From Norana najaformis (Eukaryota > Annelida > Clitellata > Crassiclitellata > Hormogastridae), in contig OZ029927.1 in NCBI GenBank assembly GCA_964023275.1, positions 17,238,665 through 17,302,664 of the forward strand: 64,000 nt of DNA. Direction: 5' to 3'. Within the stretch, counting starts at the first letter, position 1, and each line of letters starts with the position of its first letter. Below, piece after piece: positions 54,515 to 64,000 of the stretch. The translations under genes and the position numbers were made by a program. The notes under the pieces are model-generated. The model was not told where the DNA came from. It did no database searches and saw only the letters and a program-made list of their open reading frames with translations.

Positions 54515-56551
54515 TCACATACGTCCGTAAATTGCTTTTCCATCTTTTAGTGCCTGGAATTTTGAAACACCTTTTGAAGGTGGTTTGCGGTGTTTCCTCA
54601 TGTGAGTATGGAGACCGGTTTTCCACCTGAACTCGGCCCGGCAAAAGGAACAGACATGTGGCTTTTCCTTTGCGCAGTTGTGTAGTGCACCATCAGGAGA
54701 ACTATAGTCATTATTTTCCAACACAGTCTCTTCAGGCCTGTCTTCGATGAGGACGCCGTAGTATGCCTCCTCAATCGTTTCGATGTTGTCAGCTATATCC
54801 GAACCGATTCTCTCATTAATAACTGCACCATCATCTTTAATACTGTCAAGTTCCATGTGACCAGCAGTCAGCTGCATATCGGAATTTAACAGATATCCAC
54901 CACTATCTTGATTTTCGACTACAATTACTTGAGCCACATCGTTTGAGTCCTTTGAAAAATCATCGGCAAGGCAGTTCTCGAGTTCTTCTGGCATGTACGC
55001 CACTCCCAACACCGAGGGGTTCTGATCTTCCATGTTTATAACTTCTTCAGCAACACAGCTGGTCTCCGGCGCAAAACTTGCCTCGGGATCTGGCAAATCC
55101 TCAGCTGATGTAATAAGAATGTATTTCACAGCAGAACTGTCAGCACCGGTTGTGGGACACACTACTGGTAATTTTCCTTCTGGAAAGTCGTACATCTTCA
55201 GATCCTGTGGGACTATACTGTTCATTTTGAATAGGACAGTGCCATCTGAATTGACAAAAGAGCTGCTACCATCTAAAAAGACTTGGTTGGTGGTCAGGTG
55301 ACTGTTAGGCAAGTTTCTCTTGCGTGCTTGTGTACTGAGTCGTTCAACCGAGCTTTCACTGTCCAGCTGCTTCACTTTCTCGTGGTACTTCATGTGTGCC
55401 ACATAGCTGAAATCATACTGAAAAGTAACCATACATTTTTTGCAAGTAAATGCACCATTACTGCCCAATGAAATGTTCTGACACTTTTCAGACCTCACAA
55501 CAGGAACCTTATTCGCAAAGTTTCTGCAGGCATCACCATTTGATATACTGATCTGCTTAGGTTCTGGAATAATCCGGTCTTGTGTTGACACACTAGTCTT
55601 CAGCTCTGATCCCTTGTCAAGAACAACATCAGGTTTTGACGACAGGAAGTTAAACACAACGTCTGCCTTTCGTATATAAACAGTTTTCTTAACATTTTTG
55701 GGAGCTTCAAGCTTATCGTCATGTAATGGAAAGTCAACTTTAAAATCAGGAGGTTTGTGTAAACCTTGTGCTTGGATGTCACCCCTACTTGTCTTGTTTA
55801 CCAAGACTTTGGTATCCAATGTCTTGTTTAGCAAGACTTTAGTATGCATTGTCTTGTTTAGCTGCCTCTTCTCTTCATGCATCTTCATGTGCAAGCTGTA
55901 GCTAAAATCATACTTGAAAGCCCAGTTGCAAAGTGGACATTTGTAAGGCTTTTCATCATCTTGCCTTGCAACCATGCCTTCTGGGCCAGACTTCTGACAG
56001 CCGAAACACAGTTCTGGTGACGTTCCAATAGATTTACAGTCTTGACGGTTTGATCTGCATGCAACAGGTATCTCCAGCATGTGACTGTCCTGGTCTCGGA
56101 TGTTGACGCTGTGAGCCTTCCACAGATGGACTTTGAGGGATGCCATGCTTCCAAATATGGCGCCGCAGCTCTTACACATTGAAGAATTCGTCTGATGCAG
56201 CAGCTCGTGCTTCTCAAGATTTTCCAGCCATGAAAAGGTAGCCGAACATACCTTGCAGCGGAACTTGTACTCGTCCAGGTGCATGGCACTGTGATGATCG
56301 TACAGGTCTCTCAACTGCTCAAACACAGCCCCACACACTTTGCATACCTGAGCCTTGCTGTTAGGTTCACAACCGATGCTGACGTGGAAGTTGTACTGCT
56401 GAAGTGTCTCAAAAACTTCACTGCATGAAGCACAAGCGAAGTCTGGTTTGTCATGGGTGGCTTCGTGAAGAACTAGGTCACGCTCTGAGACGAAGAGGAG
56501 TTTGCAGACGATACACCGATGTCTGAACCAAAGTCGCCGATCCACCATCAT
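54515..56551 (-). CDS. C2H2 zinc-finger protein, single coding exon, about 678 aa
   Basis: Probably a nuclear DNA-binding regulator; no specific ortholog recognised. About eight C2H2 or C2H2-like fingers: five near the N-terminus (CIVCKLLFVSERDLVLHEAT; CASCSEVFETLQQYNFHV, whose last ligand is Cys; CKVCGAVFEQLRDLYDHH; CKVCSATFSWLENLEKHELL; CKSCGAIFGSMASLKVH), then YKCPLCNWAFKYDFSYSLH, then CKKCMVTFQYDFSYVAH, and a last one near the C-terminus (CSFCRAEFRWKTGLHTH). A long acidic linker (about residues 440-630, many Asp/Glu/Ser) separates the last two, like an activation region. ATG 56551 is the first ATG of the frame near the 5' end; the frame stays open upstream, so an upstream exon (acceptor-like CAAATATAG) is possible. 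Confidence 0.85.
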   Translation of the reverse strand: MMVDRRLWFRHRCIVCKLLFVSERDLVLHEATHDKPDFACASCSEVFETLQQYNFHVSIGCEPNSKAQVCKVCGAVFEQLRDLYDHHSAMHLDEYKFRCKVCSATFSWLENLEKHELLHQTNSSMCKSCGAIFGSMASLKVHLWKAHSVNIRDQDSHMLEIPVACRSNRQDCKSIGTSPELCFGCQKSGPEGMVARQDDEKPYKCPLCNWAFKYDFSYSLHMKMHEEKRQLNKTMHTKVLLNKTLDTKVLVNKTSRGDIQAQGLHKPPDFKVDFPLHDDKLEAPKNVKKTVYIRKADVVFNFLSSKPDVVLDKGSELKTSVSTQDRIIPEPKQISISNGDACRNFANKVPVVRSEKCQNISLGSNGAFTCKKCMVTFQYDFSYVAHMKYHEKVKQLDSESSVERLSTQARKRNLPNSHLTTNQVFLDGSSSFVNSDGTVLFKMNSIVPQDLKMYDFPEGKLPVVCPTTGADSSAVKYILITSAEDLPDPEASFAPETSCVAEEVINMEDQNPSVLGVAYMPEELENCLADDFSKDSNDVAQVIVVENQDSGGYLLNSDMQLTAGHMELDSIKDDGAVINERIGSDIADNIETIEEAYYGVLIEDRPEETVLENNDYSSPDGALHNCAKEKPHVCSFCRAEFRWKTGLHTHMRKHRKPPSKGVSKFQALKDGKAIYGRM

Positions 56552-56566
56552 AGAGCAATTATGCAA

Positions 56567-57460
56567 CCTATATTTGAAAATTACAATTACAATTAGGCAA
56601 CCTGTAACATAAGCTACAACTGTGCTGATTATGGTAAATGTCCATTACAAAACAGTGCTGCAGAAAGCTAATTTGATTGGAGACTCAATCAGCATTAGTC
56701 ACATCTATGAAAAGCGGCCACATTGGCATTTTATTCTTGATTATTATTATTATCGTTATTGTTACTATTACCACCATTATAATTTCTAATGCAATAACTT
56801 GAAAGCGATAAGAAATAAACCCCAAAACGTCAGAAACCAAGAACATAACAGAACGTAACATAAGATGAACTTCTCACATTCAAATCTTTAACCAATCAAA
56901 GGGAAATCTTAAATTCAAAGAAGTATTATTAATGCCCGTGTCGTTAAAGCTCACGAACACGTTCCAGAGCGGCGCTATATAAACGGATAATAACAGGCAC
57001 CGATTCTTACCACAGCTAACTTAAATGACTTGAAGCCCTCGTAGTCCTCAATCTTCCAAAAAATAAATGTATCGTAATAAAACTGATATTGTGTCGCATC
57101 AATCCATCAAATATTTCACACAAAATGTCCAATACAGTAATATAAACCTATTGCTTATTCGATAATCTGTAAGCGATCGCAGATGGTCTCATTGATGCCC
57201 TGTGAAACGCCTAATGAATATTCATACTAAGATACGCCGCACCGATACCATAGGCAACATGAATATTAATATTCATGATGTCTATGTTCGCTACCTCTGA
57301 TCAAAGATTTTACTGATGGCCGCCATAGAGCACCAAAGACGCAGTAATCTAAAAATATCGATGGATACCAAACAGCAAAGGAAAAAGCTCCGCCCAGTAA
57401 TCTCTATTTATAGTATCCAGTGGTTCTGCCAATTTTGCGCGGGTTCCAGTAGTTCCTTCT
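56567..57460. other. Intergenic upstream of the zinc-finger gene
   Basis: An ATT-rich run at about 56740-56780. No gene or RNA seen. Likely includes the zinc-finger gene promoter on minus. Confidence 0.35.
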
Positions 57461-57469
57461 TTTCCAAAA

Positions 57470-57705
57470 ATCTTATTATGATTCTTCCTCTTCCCCTTAT
57501 CTCTCTTCTATCTTCAGTTTCAAACACCATCCACTGTAGCCGTCCTTCTGTCTGACTGCCTGACTTCTGGATCTTGACCTGGAACCGAACCCTTGTGCCT
57601 AGCGATTTTGTTTTGACTGAGCGCCTATGAATAAACTTGTTCTCGCGACTTAGCTTTCGTTGGGCGCTGTATAAATCTCGAGATTACGATTACGATGTAG
57701 CTGGC
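57470..57705 (+). repeat. Dispersed LINE-tail repeat R1, near full-length tail
   Basis: GATTCTTCCTCTTCCCCTTA, CTGTAGCCGTCCTTCTGTCT, GATCTTGACCTGGAACCGAA, CGCGACTTAGCTTTCGTTGG, GCGCTGTATAAATCTCGAGA and a GATTACGATTACGAT tail. Serves as the empty-site partner for the hAT insertion at 14626. Confidence 0.8.
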
Positions 57706-57709
57706 CGCT

Positions 57710-58755
57710 TTTTGAAGGGAAACAAATTTGCGATTTGGACAGAACTTGGTCAAACAAAATGAACAAATAGTCGGCAAATGACCATCTGAAATAAAGAACA
57801 GGAAAACAACAGCAGAAGTGAAACAAAGGCAAATTTCAAACAAAAAATAAAATAAAGTTGACAGCCTTCATCTTCCTATCCATGAGCACAGACTCGAACA
57901 AGGTGAAGGTAAGAAATACGAATGAAGCTGGTGTGCGATAGACCGGAGACGTGATTTGAAAACGAGAGATGAGGGTCAAAGGTGAGGCAAATTCGTTTAG
58001 TTAAATTCGTGGTCAAGCAAAGTCTATGTTTAAAAGATTTATTAAGATAAAGTGTTAAATGGCGATCCTATCTTCGATCAACATCTTCAGGAAAGTATGT
58101 TGTTTTGCAAGGTACTTGCACGTCTTTGGGAAAAGTTCCTTCACACCGTCACAGCTTCTGCTCCCTCCATATGGATTCTAGAACTCTCCACCTATTCATT
58201 TTCGCAACTCTAAACTGAAAATTTAATTACCTTTTCCAGTCTGTTTATGGGTCTTAATGTTTTCTGCTACCCAGATTTTGAACTTTTTAAAGGGGCATTA
58301 TTATTTTCAACAGTGTTGCTACGCGAAGAGTTATGTTTAAAAAACTGCTGCGCTGGCTTGTTATAGCCTAATTTTAGCTGCCAAGCTCTATTTTTAGCAT
58401 GACTGTTGTGACGTAACGCATAAATAAACGTCATGCATAATAATCATAATCATAAACATAATCAGGATACGCGAAATTTGGACTGGTAGGCCTAATCACA
58501 ATCTTAACGTTGAATTCGATGGCGGTTAGACCGCTATTTAAGAACTGGATTAAACACGTTGTAACCGATTTACCGGCTTTCGTGTTAAGCCTATTTAAAC
58601 TGCTATCTAAGATTTAGTTAACGTTTGTAAAACGTGTAGAGTTCGTAGGGGCATACAGACCTGTTCTTGCATACAGACGCCGTAATAAATTCTATCCACA
58701 GAGGCTCCGTTCTTATACTGACTGGTTACAAGCCGGTCGGGATTAATGGACTGGC
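57710..58755. other. Upstream region of the ABHD17-like gene
   Basis: No repeat or gene recognised. Presumed 5' flank. Confidence 0.35.
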
Positions 58756-58761
58756 ATTTAT

Positions 58762-60557
58762 ATGGCGCAGCTTTCTGTCATTTCGTCTCCAGGGGCTAGT
58801 AGACTGCAGGATGAATCCGGAGATGGACACGCAGTGGATGCTGCCAATAACTCCCCTGGACAACTACATCAAAAGATGCGACTCTTCCTTCACCAGCCCA
58901 GCAGTACGAAACGACCCACCACCTCGGCGGGGACTTCCGTCACCTCATCCATCTTTGAATTCGTAGAGGTGACCTACCGCGAACTCAGGTTGTCCGAAAT
59001 TCTCTGCCTGTGTTTCTGCGGCGTCTGCTGCCCGCGAAGAACGGCCTCGACCCTGGCCTTCTGGCCTCCATGTCCTCCCACCTACCAGCTCTACTACGAC
59101 GAAGACTCCTCGAAGACCCGGATCGTCCTCGAGGACACGGCGCTGTGTCCCTTCTCGATCGAGCAGCTTGAGGACGCCCATCGCCTCGAGGTCTTCACCG
59201 CTACGTCGACCGTCCATGGTAACTCCATCGTCTGCGTCCACCTTTCCTGCGGGGGCAACTCGAAGTACACGATACTCAAGAGCCACACGAACGCCGTGGA
59301 CGTCGGCCAAGAGATCGACTTCGGAGTGATCGTCGGGATGGAGTGCCAGTGCAACTTCGTTGTCTATGACTACTCCGGGTACGGACAGAGTACGGGAAAG
59401 TACTCCGAGAGGAACATCTACGCCGACGCCTTGGCTGTCTTCCAGGAAATCCTTTCCAGGTACCGGCTGGAGCCGAGCGATGTCGTTCTGTGCGGACACA
59501 GCATTGGGACCGTTCCAACCGTTGACCTTGCTACGAAGTTCGACGTGGCCGGGGTCATACTCTGTTGTCCGCTGGCGTCCGCTCTGAGAACAGTCTTTCC
59601 ATGCGTCAGCAAGACTTGGTTCTTCGACTCGTTCCCCAAGTAAGTCCTTTTCCTATTCTCCCGTTTTCTGTTGCTATGAATTCGATTATTCTCATGTGTG
59701 TATGTTCTGAGTTTTCTCTTGTTTTGTAAGTAGGTCTGTCAAATCAATTTCCATTTTTCGTTCATCTTTGAGGAGCAGTATGCATGTGTGTATTATGGGG
59801 GGCACGGTAGCCGACTGGTTAGAGCACTCAGCTTGTATGTAGGTCACGGTAGCCGGTTGGTTAGAGCGCTCGGCTTGTATGTAGGTCACGGTAGCCGATT
59901 GGTTAGAGCGCTCGGCTTGTATGTAGGTCACGATAGCCGATTGGTTAGAGCGCTTGGCTTGTATATAGGTCACGGTAGCCGATTGGTTAGAGCGCTCGGC
60001 TTGTATGTAGGTCACGGTAGCCGATTGGTTAGAGCGCTGGGCTTGTATGTAGGTCACGGTAGCCGATTGGTTAGAGCGCTTGGCTTGTATATAGGTCACG
60101 GTAGCCGATTGGTTGGGTGCTCGGCTTGTAACGTTGAGAGTAGGGTTTGAGCCCCCTCTGAGACGATAACTGGAACCCGACAGGGCTTTGCACCCAGACC
60201 CCCACTATAGGCCGGGGCCCCTCCAATGTTTACTACGGATCGACGCCAAGGATTCCTTGGGGAGAGTTAGGCCCGGTAATCGGGTCACGGTTTCTCCGTC
60301 AAAACTACTGGTTTGTTGTTATACGCTGCAGCATCGAGAAAGTCTCGAAGATCTCGTCTCCTCTGCTCGTTATACATGGGACGGAGGACAAGGTCATCCG
60401 GATCAAGGACGCTGTCGACATCTACCGGAGTTGTCCGACGTCAGTGACGCCTCTGTGGCTCGACGGAGCGGGGCACAACGATATCCAGTACCACATCCAG
60501 TTCCACCAACGTATCAGACAATTCATCGACATCGATCTACGCAAGACAAAAGCATAG
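58762..60557 (+). CDS. ABHD17: ABHD17-like alpha/beta hydrolase (protein depalmitoylase), two exons, 367 aa
   Basis: ABHD17 proteins remove palmitate from membrane proteins such as Ras at the plasma membrane. Exon 1 58762-59639, exon 2 60332-60557; GT-AG, phases fit, 1104 nt; an in-frame TAA lies just upstream of the ATG. Cys cluster LSEILCLCFCGVCCP (about 78-92) matches the palmitoylated N-terminus of the family, but about 75 residues precede it, where human ABHD17 starts almost at once. Then YDYSGYGQSTGKYSERN, nucleophile Ser247 in CGHSIGTVPTVDLA, Asp312 in HGTEDKV and His341 in GAGHND. The family motif SHGNAVDLGQ is SHTNAVDVGQ here. Coding DNA is strongly G/C at third positions, unlike the neighbours. 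The intron carries the SINE-head array. Confidence 0.9.
59801..60200 (+). repeat. Eight tandem 42-bp copies of a SINE tRNA head, then a single box B
   Basis: Unit GGTCACGGTAGCCGATTGGT+TAGAGCGCTCGGCTTGTATGTA; starts near 59801, 59842, 59884, 59926, 59968, 60010, 60052 and 60094. TAGCCGATTGG fits the pol III box A consensus. Only the last unit continues into AGTAGGGTTTGAGCCCCC (box B), as in an ordinary copy of this SINE family. Whole array lies in the ABHD17-like intron. The 14-residue repeat ORFs across it are artefacts of 42 being divisible by three. Confidence 0.92.
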
Positions 60558-61020
60558 CAGGCCTACTGTAATTATAGGCCTCACCTAGGCAACCACGTTC
60601 GTTGTATCCGTAATGGGCCCTTGGCTGACTGATCACTGTTGCTGCTAGTGATACAATCCCCTTCCGTCATGGGCCAATGAACGTTGATGGGGGGGGGGGG
60701 GGAGACTGTACAACGGTTAAAGTGTATAGTTAAATTCTGTCCCGGCACCGAAACTAACCAAGCCAGGGTCCCTGGCTCTCGCGGACTTAATTTGACAATG
60801 ATATACATAAACTGATCTTTCTGACGCAGCAAAATTCCGAAGATTTACATTGTGTAAGTTTTCTTCGCGTTCGCAGCCATATTCAATAAAGACACGCGTG
60901 GAAAGTCAGTGTCTGATGAAGGGAGACACTACCTTGTCGCCAGAAAGCTGTTGAAAGCATTAAATGTCTGGCAGCTCTTCGACTCAGTTGTTGTCAATTG
61001 CACGGTTCGACAGTCTTGTA
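60558..61020. other. ABHD17-like 3' flank
   Basis: Contains a poly(G) run of about 15 at 60689-60703. AATAAA at about 60885-60890 on plus may be the ABHD17-like poly(A) signal. No gene. Confidence 0.45.
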
Positions 61021-61026
61021 TGTTTA

Positions 61027-61090
61027 ACATTATCATTATCATCATCATCATCATCACCACCACCACCACCACCACCATCATCATCATTAA
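61027..61090. repeat. (ATC)n(ACC)n trinucleotide tract
   Basis: ATC/ATT triplets, then six to seven ACC, then ATC again. Confidence 0.95.
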
Positions 61091-61254
61091 TGAACTACTT
61101 TAAAAGACGTCACAATCCTTGATATGCGTACTTTTGAGCAGACATTTCTGTCGAGGGTGTAAGTCGAGCTGAGAATTAACTAAATAACTGATTTTCTCTT
61201 CTCTCTGGTTTGCATAAACGAGGCCAGCTGAAAATGTAATATATAAATGCACAC

Positions 61255-61620
61255 ATTTTTCTATAGCGGCCGAATGGCCTCGATCTGGCGCCTTTTTCAA
61301 CGAATTTATCCGGTTTGATCCTTCACAACCGCTGCCCGTTTGAATGGGCGCCACACCATTTGAGGTCCTCAGGTCTGGAAGGGCTGCCTTCAATTTCCGC
61401 GATAGATGTCTTTTCGCGCTTCACTGCAGCCTTTTACAAATCGCCCTCAACCCCTGCATGACCCTTGGATCATTCTTGACCTGGAACCAAATCTGACCTT
61501 ACCTGCACAGTGCCTATCGATTTTTGCTTTGACTGAGTGCTGGTGAATAAGCTTGTTCCTGCGACTTAGCTTTCTTAGGGCGCTGTATATGTCTTGAGAT
61601 TGCAATTGCGATTAGGCTAA
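61255..61620. repeat. R2 (minus) followed by R1 (plus)
   Basis: R2 at 61255-61375 (GCGGCCGAATGGCCTCGATC, CCGCTGCCCGTTTGAATGGG). R1 at 61420-61620 (TTGACCTGGAACCAAATCTG, TGCGACTTAGCTTTCTTAGG, GAGATTGCAATTGCGATT). Confidence 0.7.
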
Positions 61621-61689
61621 AATTAAAGTCTTTATCCTCTTCAAGGATGGAAGAGGCGGGAGCACTGCGGCCATGCCCCAGAAAGAAGG

Positions 61690-61703
61690 AGGAGGAGGAT
61701 CAT

Positions 61704-61749
<46 letters not shown>

Positions 61750-61762
61750 AGAAGAAGAAGAA

Positions 61763-61806
<44 letters not shown>

Positions 61807-61823
61807 CGACGACGACGATGATA

Positions 61824-61912
<89 letters not shown>

Positions 61913-61935
61913 GATGAAGATGATGATGAAGAGGA
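61690..61935. repeat. Compound trinucleotide tract (ATC)(CAG)(AAG)(ATG/GAC)n
   Basis: In order: GGA/ATC triplets, about eleven CAG, about six AAG, then about 45 ATG with a GAC block and GAA interruptions. Free of stops in most frames, so poly-Ser, -Asp, -His, -Leu, -Ile and -Met ORFs arise on both strands; none is credible as a gene. Confidence 0.97.
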
Positions 61936-61939
61936 AGCA

Positions 61940-63490
61940 CTGAGAATTTGTTGAGTAGCCAGTGCAATAAACCAAGGGCAGCTGTGCAAGAGCAGATGCT
62001 GTCCCCTCTAAACTCAAACGGGGGGGCATGACGCAAATGGCCTTCCCCTAGCACTGCTTCTTTCTCCTCTCCCGAACACTCCAAGCTTCTCCGGTTTGCA
62101 GGCCATATTCGCTAGGTGGCGACAGCATTCGCATGAACGACTGTCATTGGTCGTCACGCACAGACCAATGGCATGAAGCCTGCTTCCTAACCGACTGATT
62201 CCACAACTACATAGGAAGACCGCCTTCAGCATCATCAGCCTCTGAGCGTCCGTACTCGTAACAACACCGACTGCGCACCGCCAAATACGGATAACACCAT
62301 CTGTGAAGCGAAAGCTAGACGGTCATTATCAACGAATCAGTCGTTGCTAATTAATTAATTAATTGTTACGGCTTCTGTTTGAAACATAGGCGAGGGTGCC
62401 GCCTTCTGCTATGTTGCGAAGTGTCGTTAAGCTCCTCGATTCGACTTTAATTCAGATATTCAGACAAAGAAGATCATTACAAGCCGATCAGAAAACGTTA
62501 TCGGATTGAATTAGGCCATATACTCGAGACAGCATTTGAAGTGGATAGCTATATTAGGCTTCTGGAAGTTTATTTTACGGTAGGCCGATTACTGTGGTGA
62601 TTTCGACCTGGCTTGGACTACGGATTATTAGTTTGACTACGATTTCACTTAAACCTAAAGCGACGATCGAGTGGTGCCACGTGCTTTATAAGAGCGGCGC
62701 TGTAGAAGTCATTAGTCATTAGGTTAGATTAGGATTGGCGCCTATGGTGTCTTAAAATGATGAAGCAGACGATGGGTTCGGAGGAGCAATTCCATGGCTT
62801 TAGAGAAGCGACTCTGCGACTTGGATGGAGATGCTGAGCTTGAGGAAGCTGTACGTTCTTACGTTACCAGAGTGCTTTATGTTGCGCCAGGATTACGTGA
62901 TAACTTATGAACTTTAAATATTCCGACAAAGACGTGTAAGTAACGGCATATAGGCCTACGTCATATGTAGGCCTTTGTAGGTCTACTCTAGTATTTTTCA
63001 TAGTCACGCAGACGGTATGACCTACACAAAGGACTAGGCCTACAGATCAAGTCGAGAGTTTAAAATAAAATAGTCCTAAAGGCCTACGCAGCCTAGATCT
63101 ATTTTGGATTATCCTATAGTTGGATACTCTTCGCTGTTTGAGGAACTGCTGTTCATATGGATCAAGTAGGCTTAGTTAATTAATAGAAGCCTATAATTAG
63201 TCGGTCGGTTAATTTGCCTAACCGCGGATTGGTGTATATCAGCATCAAAGCAACTTTTCTGGATTTATCTAGCGGTCAGTCGAGTCGACAACAATGCAGG
63301 CGCCAGTTCTCAATTGGTTTCCAAAGTCACTGATGGAAATCTGGATTAGTTAGGTATACATTAATCACTGGATTAGTTAATTATTCGTCAGGTTATCTGT
63401 TAATTAACGCTTTGATCTTCGTTCGTTTATCTTGTGTCTATAGCCTGCACTTCAACGGATATAACATAGTCTTCTAGGATGGTAATTGAC
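61940..63490. other. Intergenic, nothing recognised
   Basis: No gene, RNA or repeat family I can support. GC content is somewhat higher around 62000-62330. Confidence 0.4.
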
Positions 63491-63498
63491 AAACACAG

Positions 63499-63595
63499 GC
63501 CTTCCAAGTGAATTTCAAGCCTTCCAAGTGAATTTCAAGCCTTCCAAGTGAATTTCAAGCCTTCCAAGTGAATTTAAAGCCTTTCAAGTGATTTA
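63499..63595. repeat. 20-bp tandem repeat, about 4.5 copies
   Basis: Unit CCTTCCAAGTGAATTTCAAG; the last copies vary (AATTTAAAG, CTTTCAAG). Lies about 235 bp upstream of the LRR-protein ATG. Confidence 0.95.
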
Positions 63596-63829
63596 TCTGT
63601 GAATTTCTTATTGAAATACAGCCCCTGAACGACCGTGTCGCAATATAAGCCTAGACGTACGCCTGGATATATGCAAGTCTAGCACGTTACGAAAATGCTT
63701 ATCAATATGCATTCGGACAGAAAGACTTTTGTACTTTCACTTCTGAATTTCAAACAATAAATTCGAGGTGGATTGACCTCGTAACATTTCCATCTGTTGA
63801 AAGAACCTTCCAAGCGCCTCACTGGCCTG

Positions 63830-64000
63830 ATGTCGATGGCAGTCAGTCTGTCGTCCAACGCAAGGATGACGACGATGATTGTGGTGGTGGTATTGGTGGT
63901 CGTGGTGGGTGTGGTTGGCGCCAATCTGACCGTGACCGGCGACAGGTGCCCGGACCAGTGCGCATGTCAGGAAACGTCAATTGACTGCAGCTATCGCGCA
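63830..64000 (+). CDS. Leucine-rich-repeat protein, N-terminus only (cut by window end)
   Basis: ATG 63830 opens a frame that is still open at the window end (57 codons). It begins MSMAVSLSSNARMTTM, then a hydrophobic signal-peptide core IVVVVLVVVVGVVGA, then CPDQCACQETSIDCSYRA, which fits the cysteine-rich LRR N-terminal cap (CP-x2-C-x-C, then DCS). Expected next are leucine-rich repeats of a secreted or single-pass membrane protein (inference). Three in-frame ATGs (63830, 63836, 63866) compete as start. The GTGGTGGTGGT-rich DNA is explained by the signal-peptide valines. Confidence 0.75.
   Translation, partial: MSMAVSLSSNARMTTMIVVVVLVVVVGVVGANLTVTGDRCPDQCACQETSIDCSYRA

Noticed and set aside
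58945..59499. 184-codon minus ORF and other antisense ORFs over the ABHD17-like exon
   Set aside because: Shadow frames of a GC-rich coding exon; the plus frame carries all catalytic motifs.
59692..60150. 14-residue repeat ORFs (GHGSRLVRALGLYV-type and the minus equivalent)
   Set aside because: The 42-bp SINE-head array is divisible by three; no start, stop or splice context for a gene.
61612..62084. Poly-Ser, poly-His, poly-Asp, poly-Leu and poly-Ile ORFs
   Set aside because: Trinucleotide repeat artefacts with no flanking coding signal.

Overview
This is a 64 kb window of nuclear DNA from an intron-rich, repeat-rich, AT-leaning invertebrate. The gene set (a complete MDM2-type protein, SAMD8, MRPS34, a USP53/54 protein, mitochondrial thioredoxin, ABHD17), long introns, many tRNA-derived SINEs and LINE tails suggest a lophotrochozoan, most likely a mollusc (inference, not proven). 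All gene structures below were built by hand from reading frame, splice-site phase and family similarity.

Layout, left to right: a 32-bp satellite-like array runs off the left edge (1-760). MDM2-type E3 ligase on minus, nine coding exons (3228-12961; 594 aa), with an RTE-like LINE fragment, an AT microsatellite and a 17-bp minisatellite in its introns. A transposon-dense intergenic stretch (13-18 kb) holds two short hAT elements with perfect 8-bp target duplications, one nested in another repeat. SAMD8 on plus, four coding exons (18761-21862; 412 aa), converges with MRPS34 on minus, two exons (23295-24617; 175 aa). A poorly understood stretch (25.4-29.5 kb) has one unassigned ORF, a broken HMG-box-like gene with 30-bp basic repeats, and CCCH zinc-finger copies, tied together by direct and inverted duplications. 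USP53/54-like gene on minus, twelve coding exons (32384-44606; 1531 aa), appears to use one GC-AG intron and is followed by a near-perfect hairpin. A degenerate hAT/ZBED-like element (48178-49272) lies just upstream of TXN2 on plus, three exons (49519-52056; 165 aa). TXN2 converges with a C2H2 zinc-finger gene on minus (54515-56551), with AATAAA signals on both strands within 25 bp. An ABHD17-like depalmitoylase on plus, two exons (58762-60557; 367 aa), carries in its intron an eightfold 42-bp amplification of a SINE tRNA head. The right edge opens a secreted or membrane leucine-rich-repeat protein (63830 onward, cut by the window).

The genes are ordinary housekeeping or regulatory loci with no operon logic: p53-pathway ubiquitin ligase, ER sphingolipid enzyme, mitochondrial ribosome subunit, deubiquitinase family member, mitochondrial redox protein, protein depalmitoylase. 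I did not find a convincing new multi-gene system. The most unusual items are the altered p53-pocket residues of the MDM2-type protein, the SINE-head array, the nested hAT insertions with an empty-site copy in the same window, the broken HMG/CCCH duplication cluster and the GC-AG intron.
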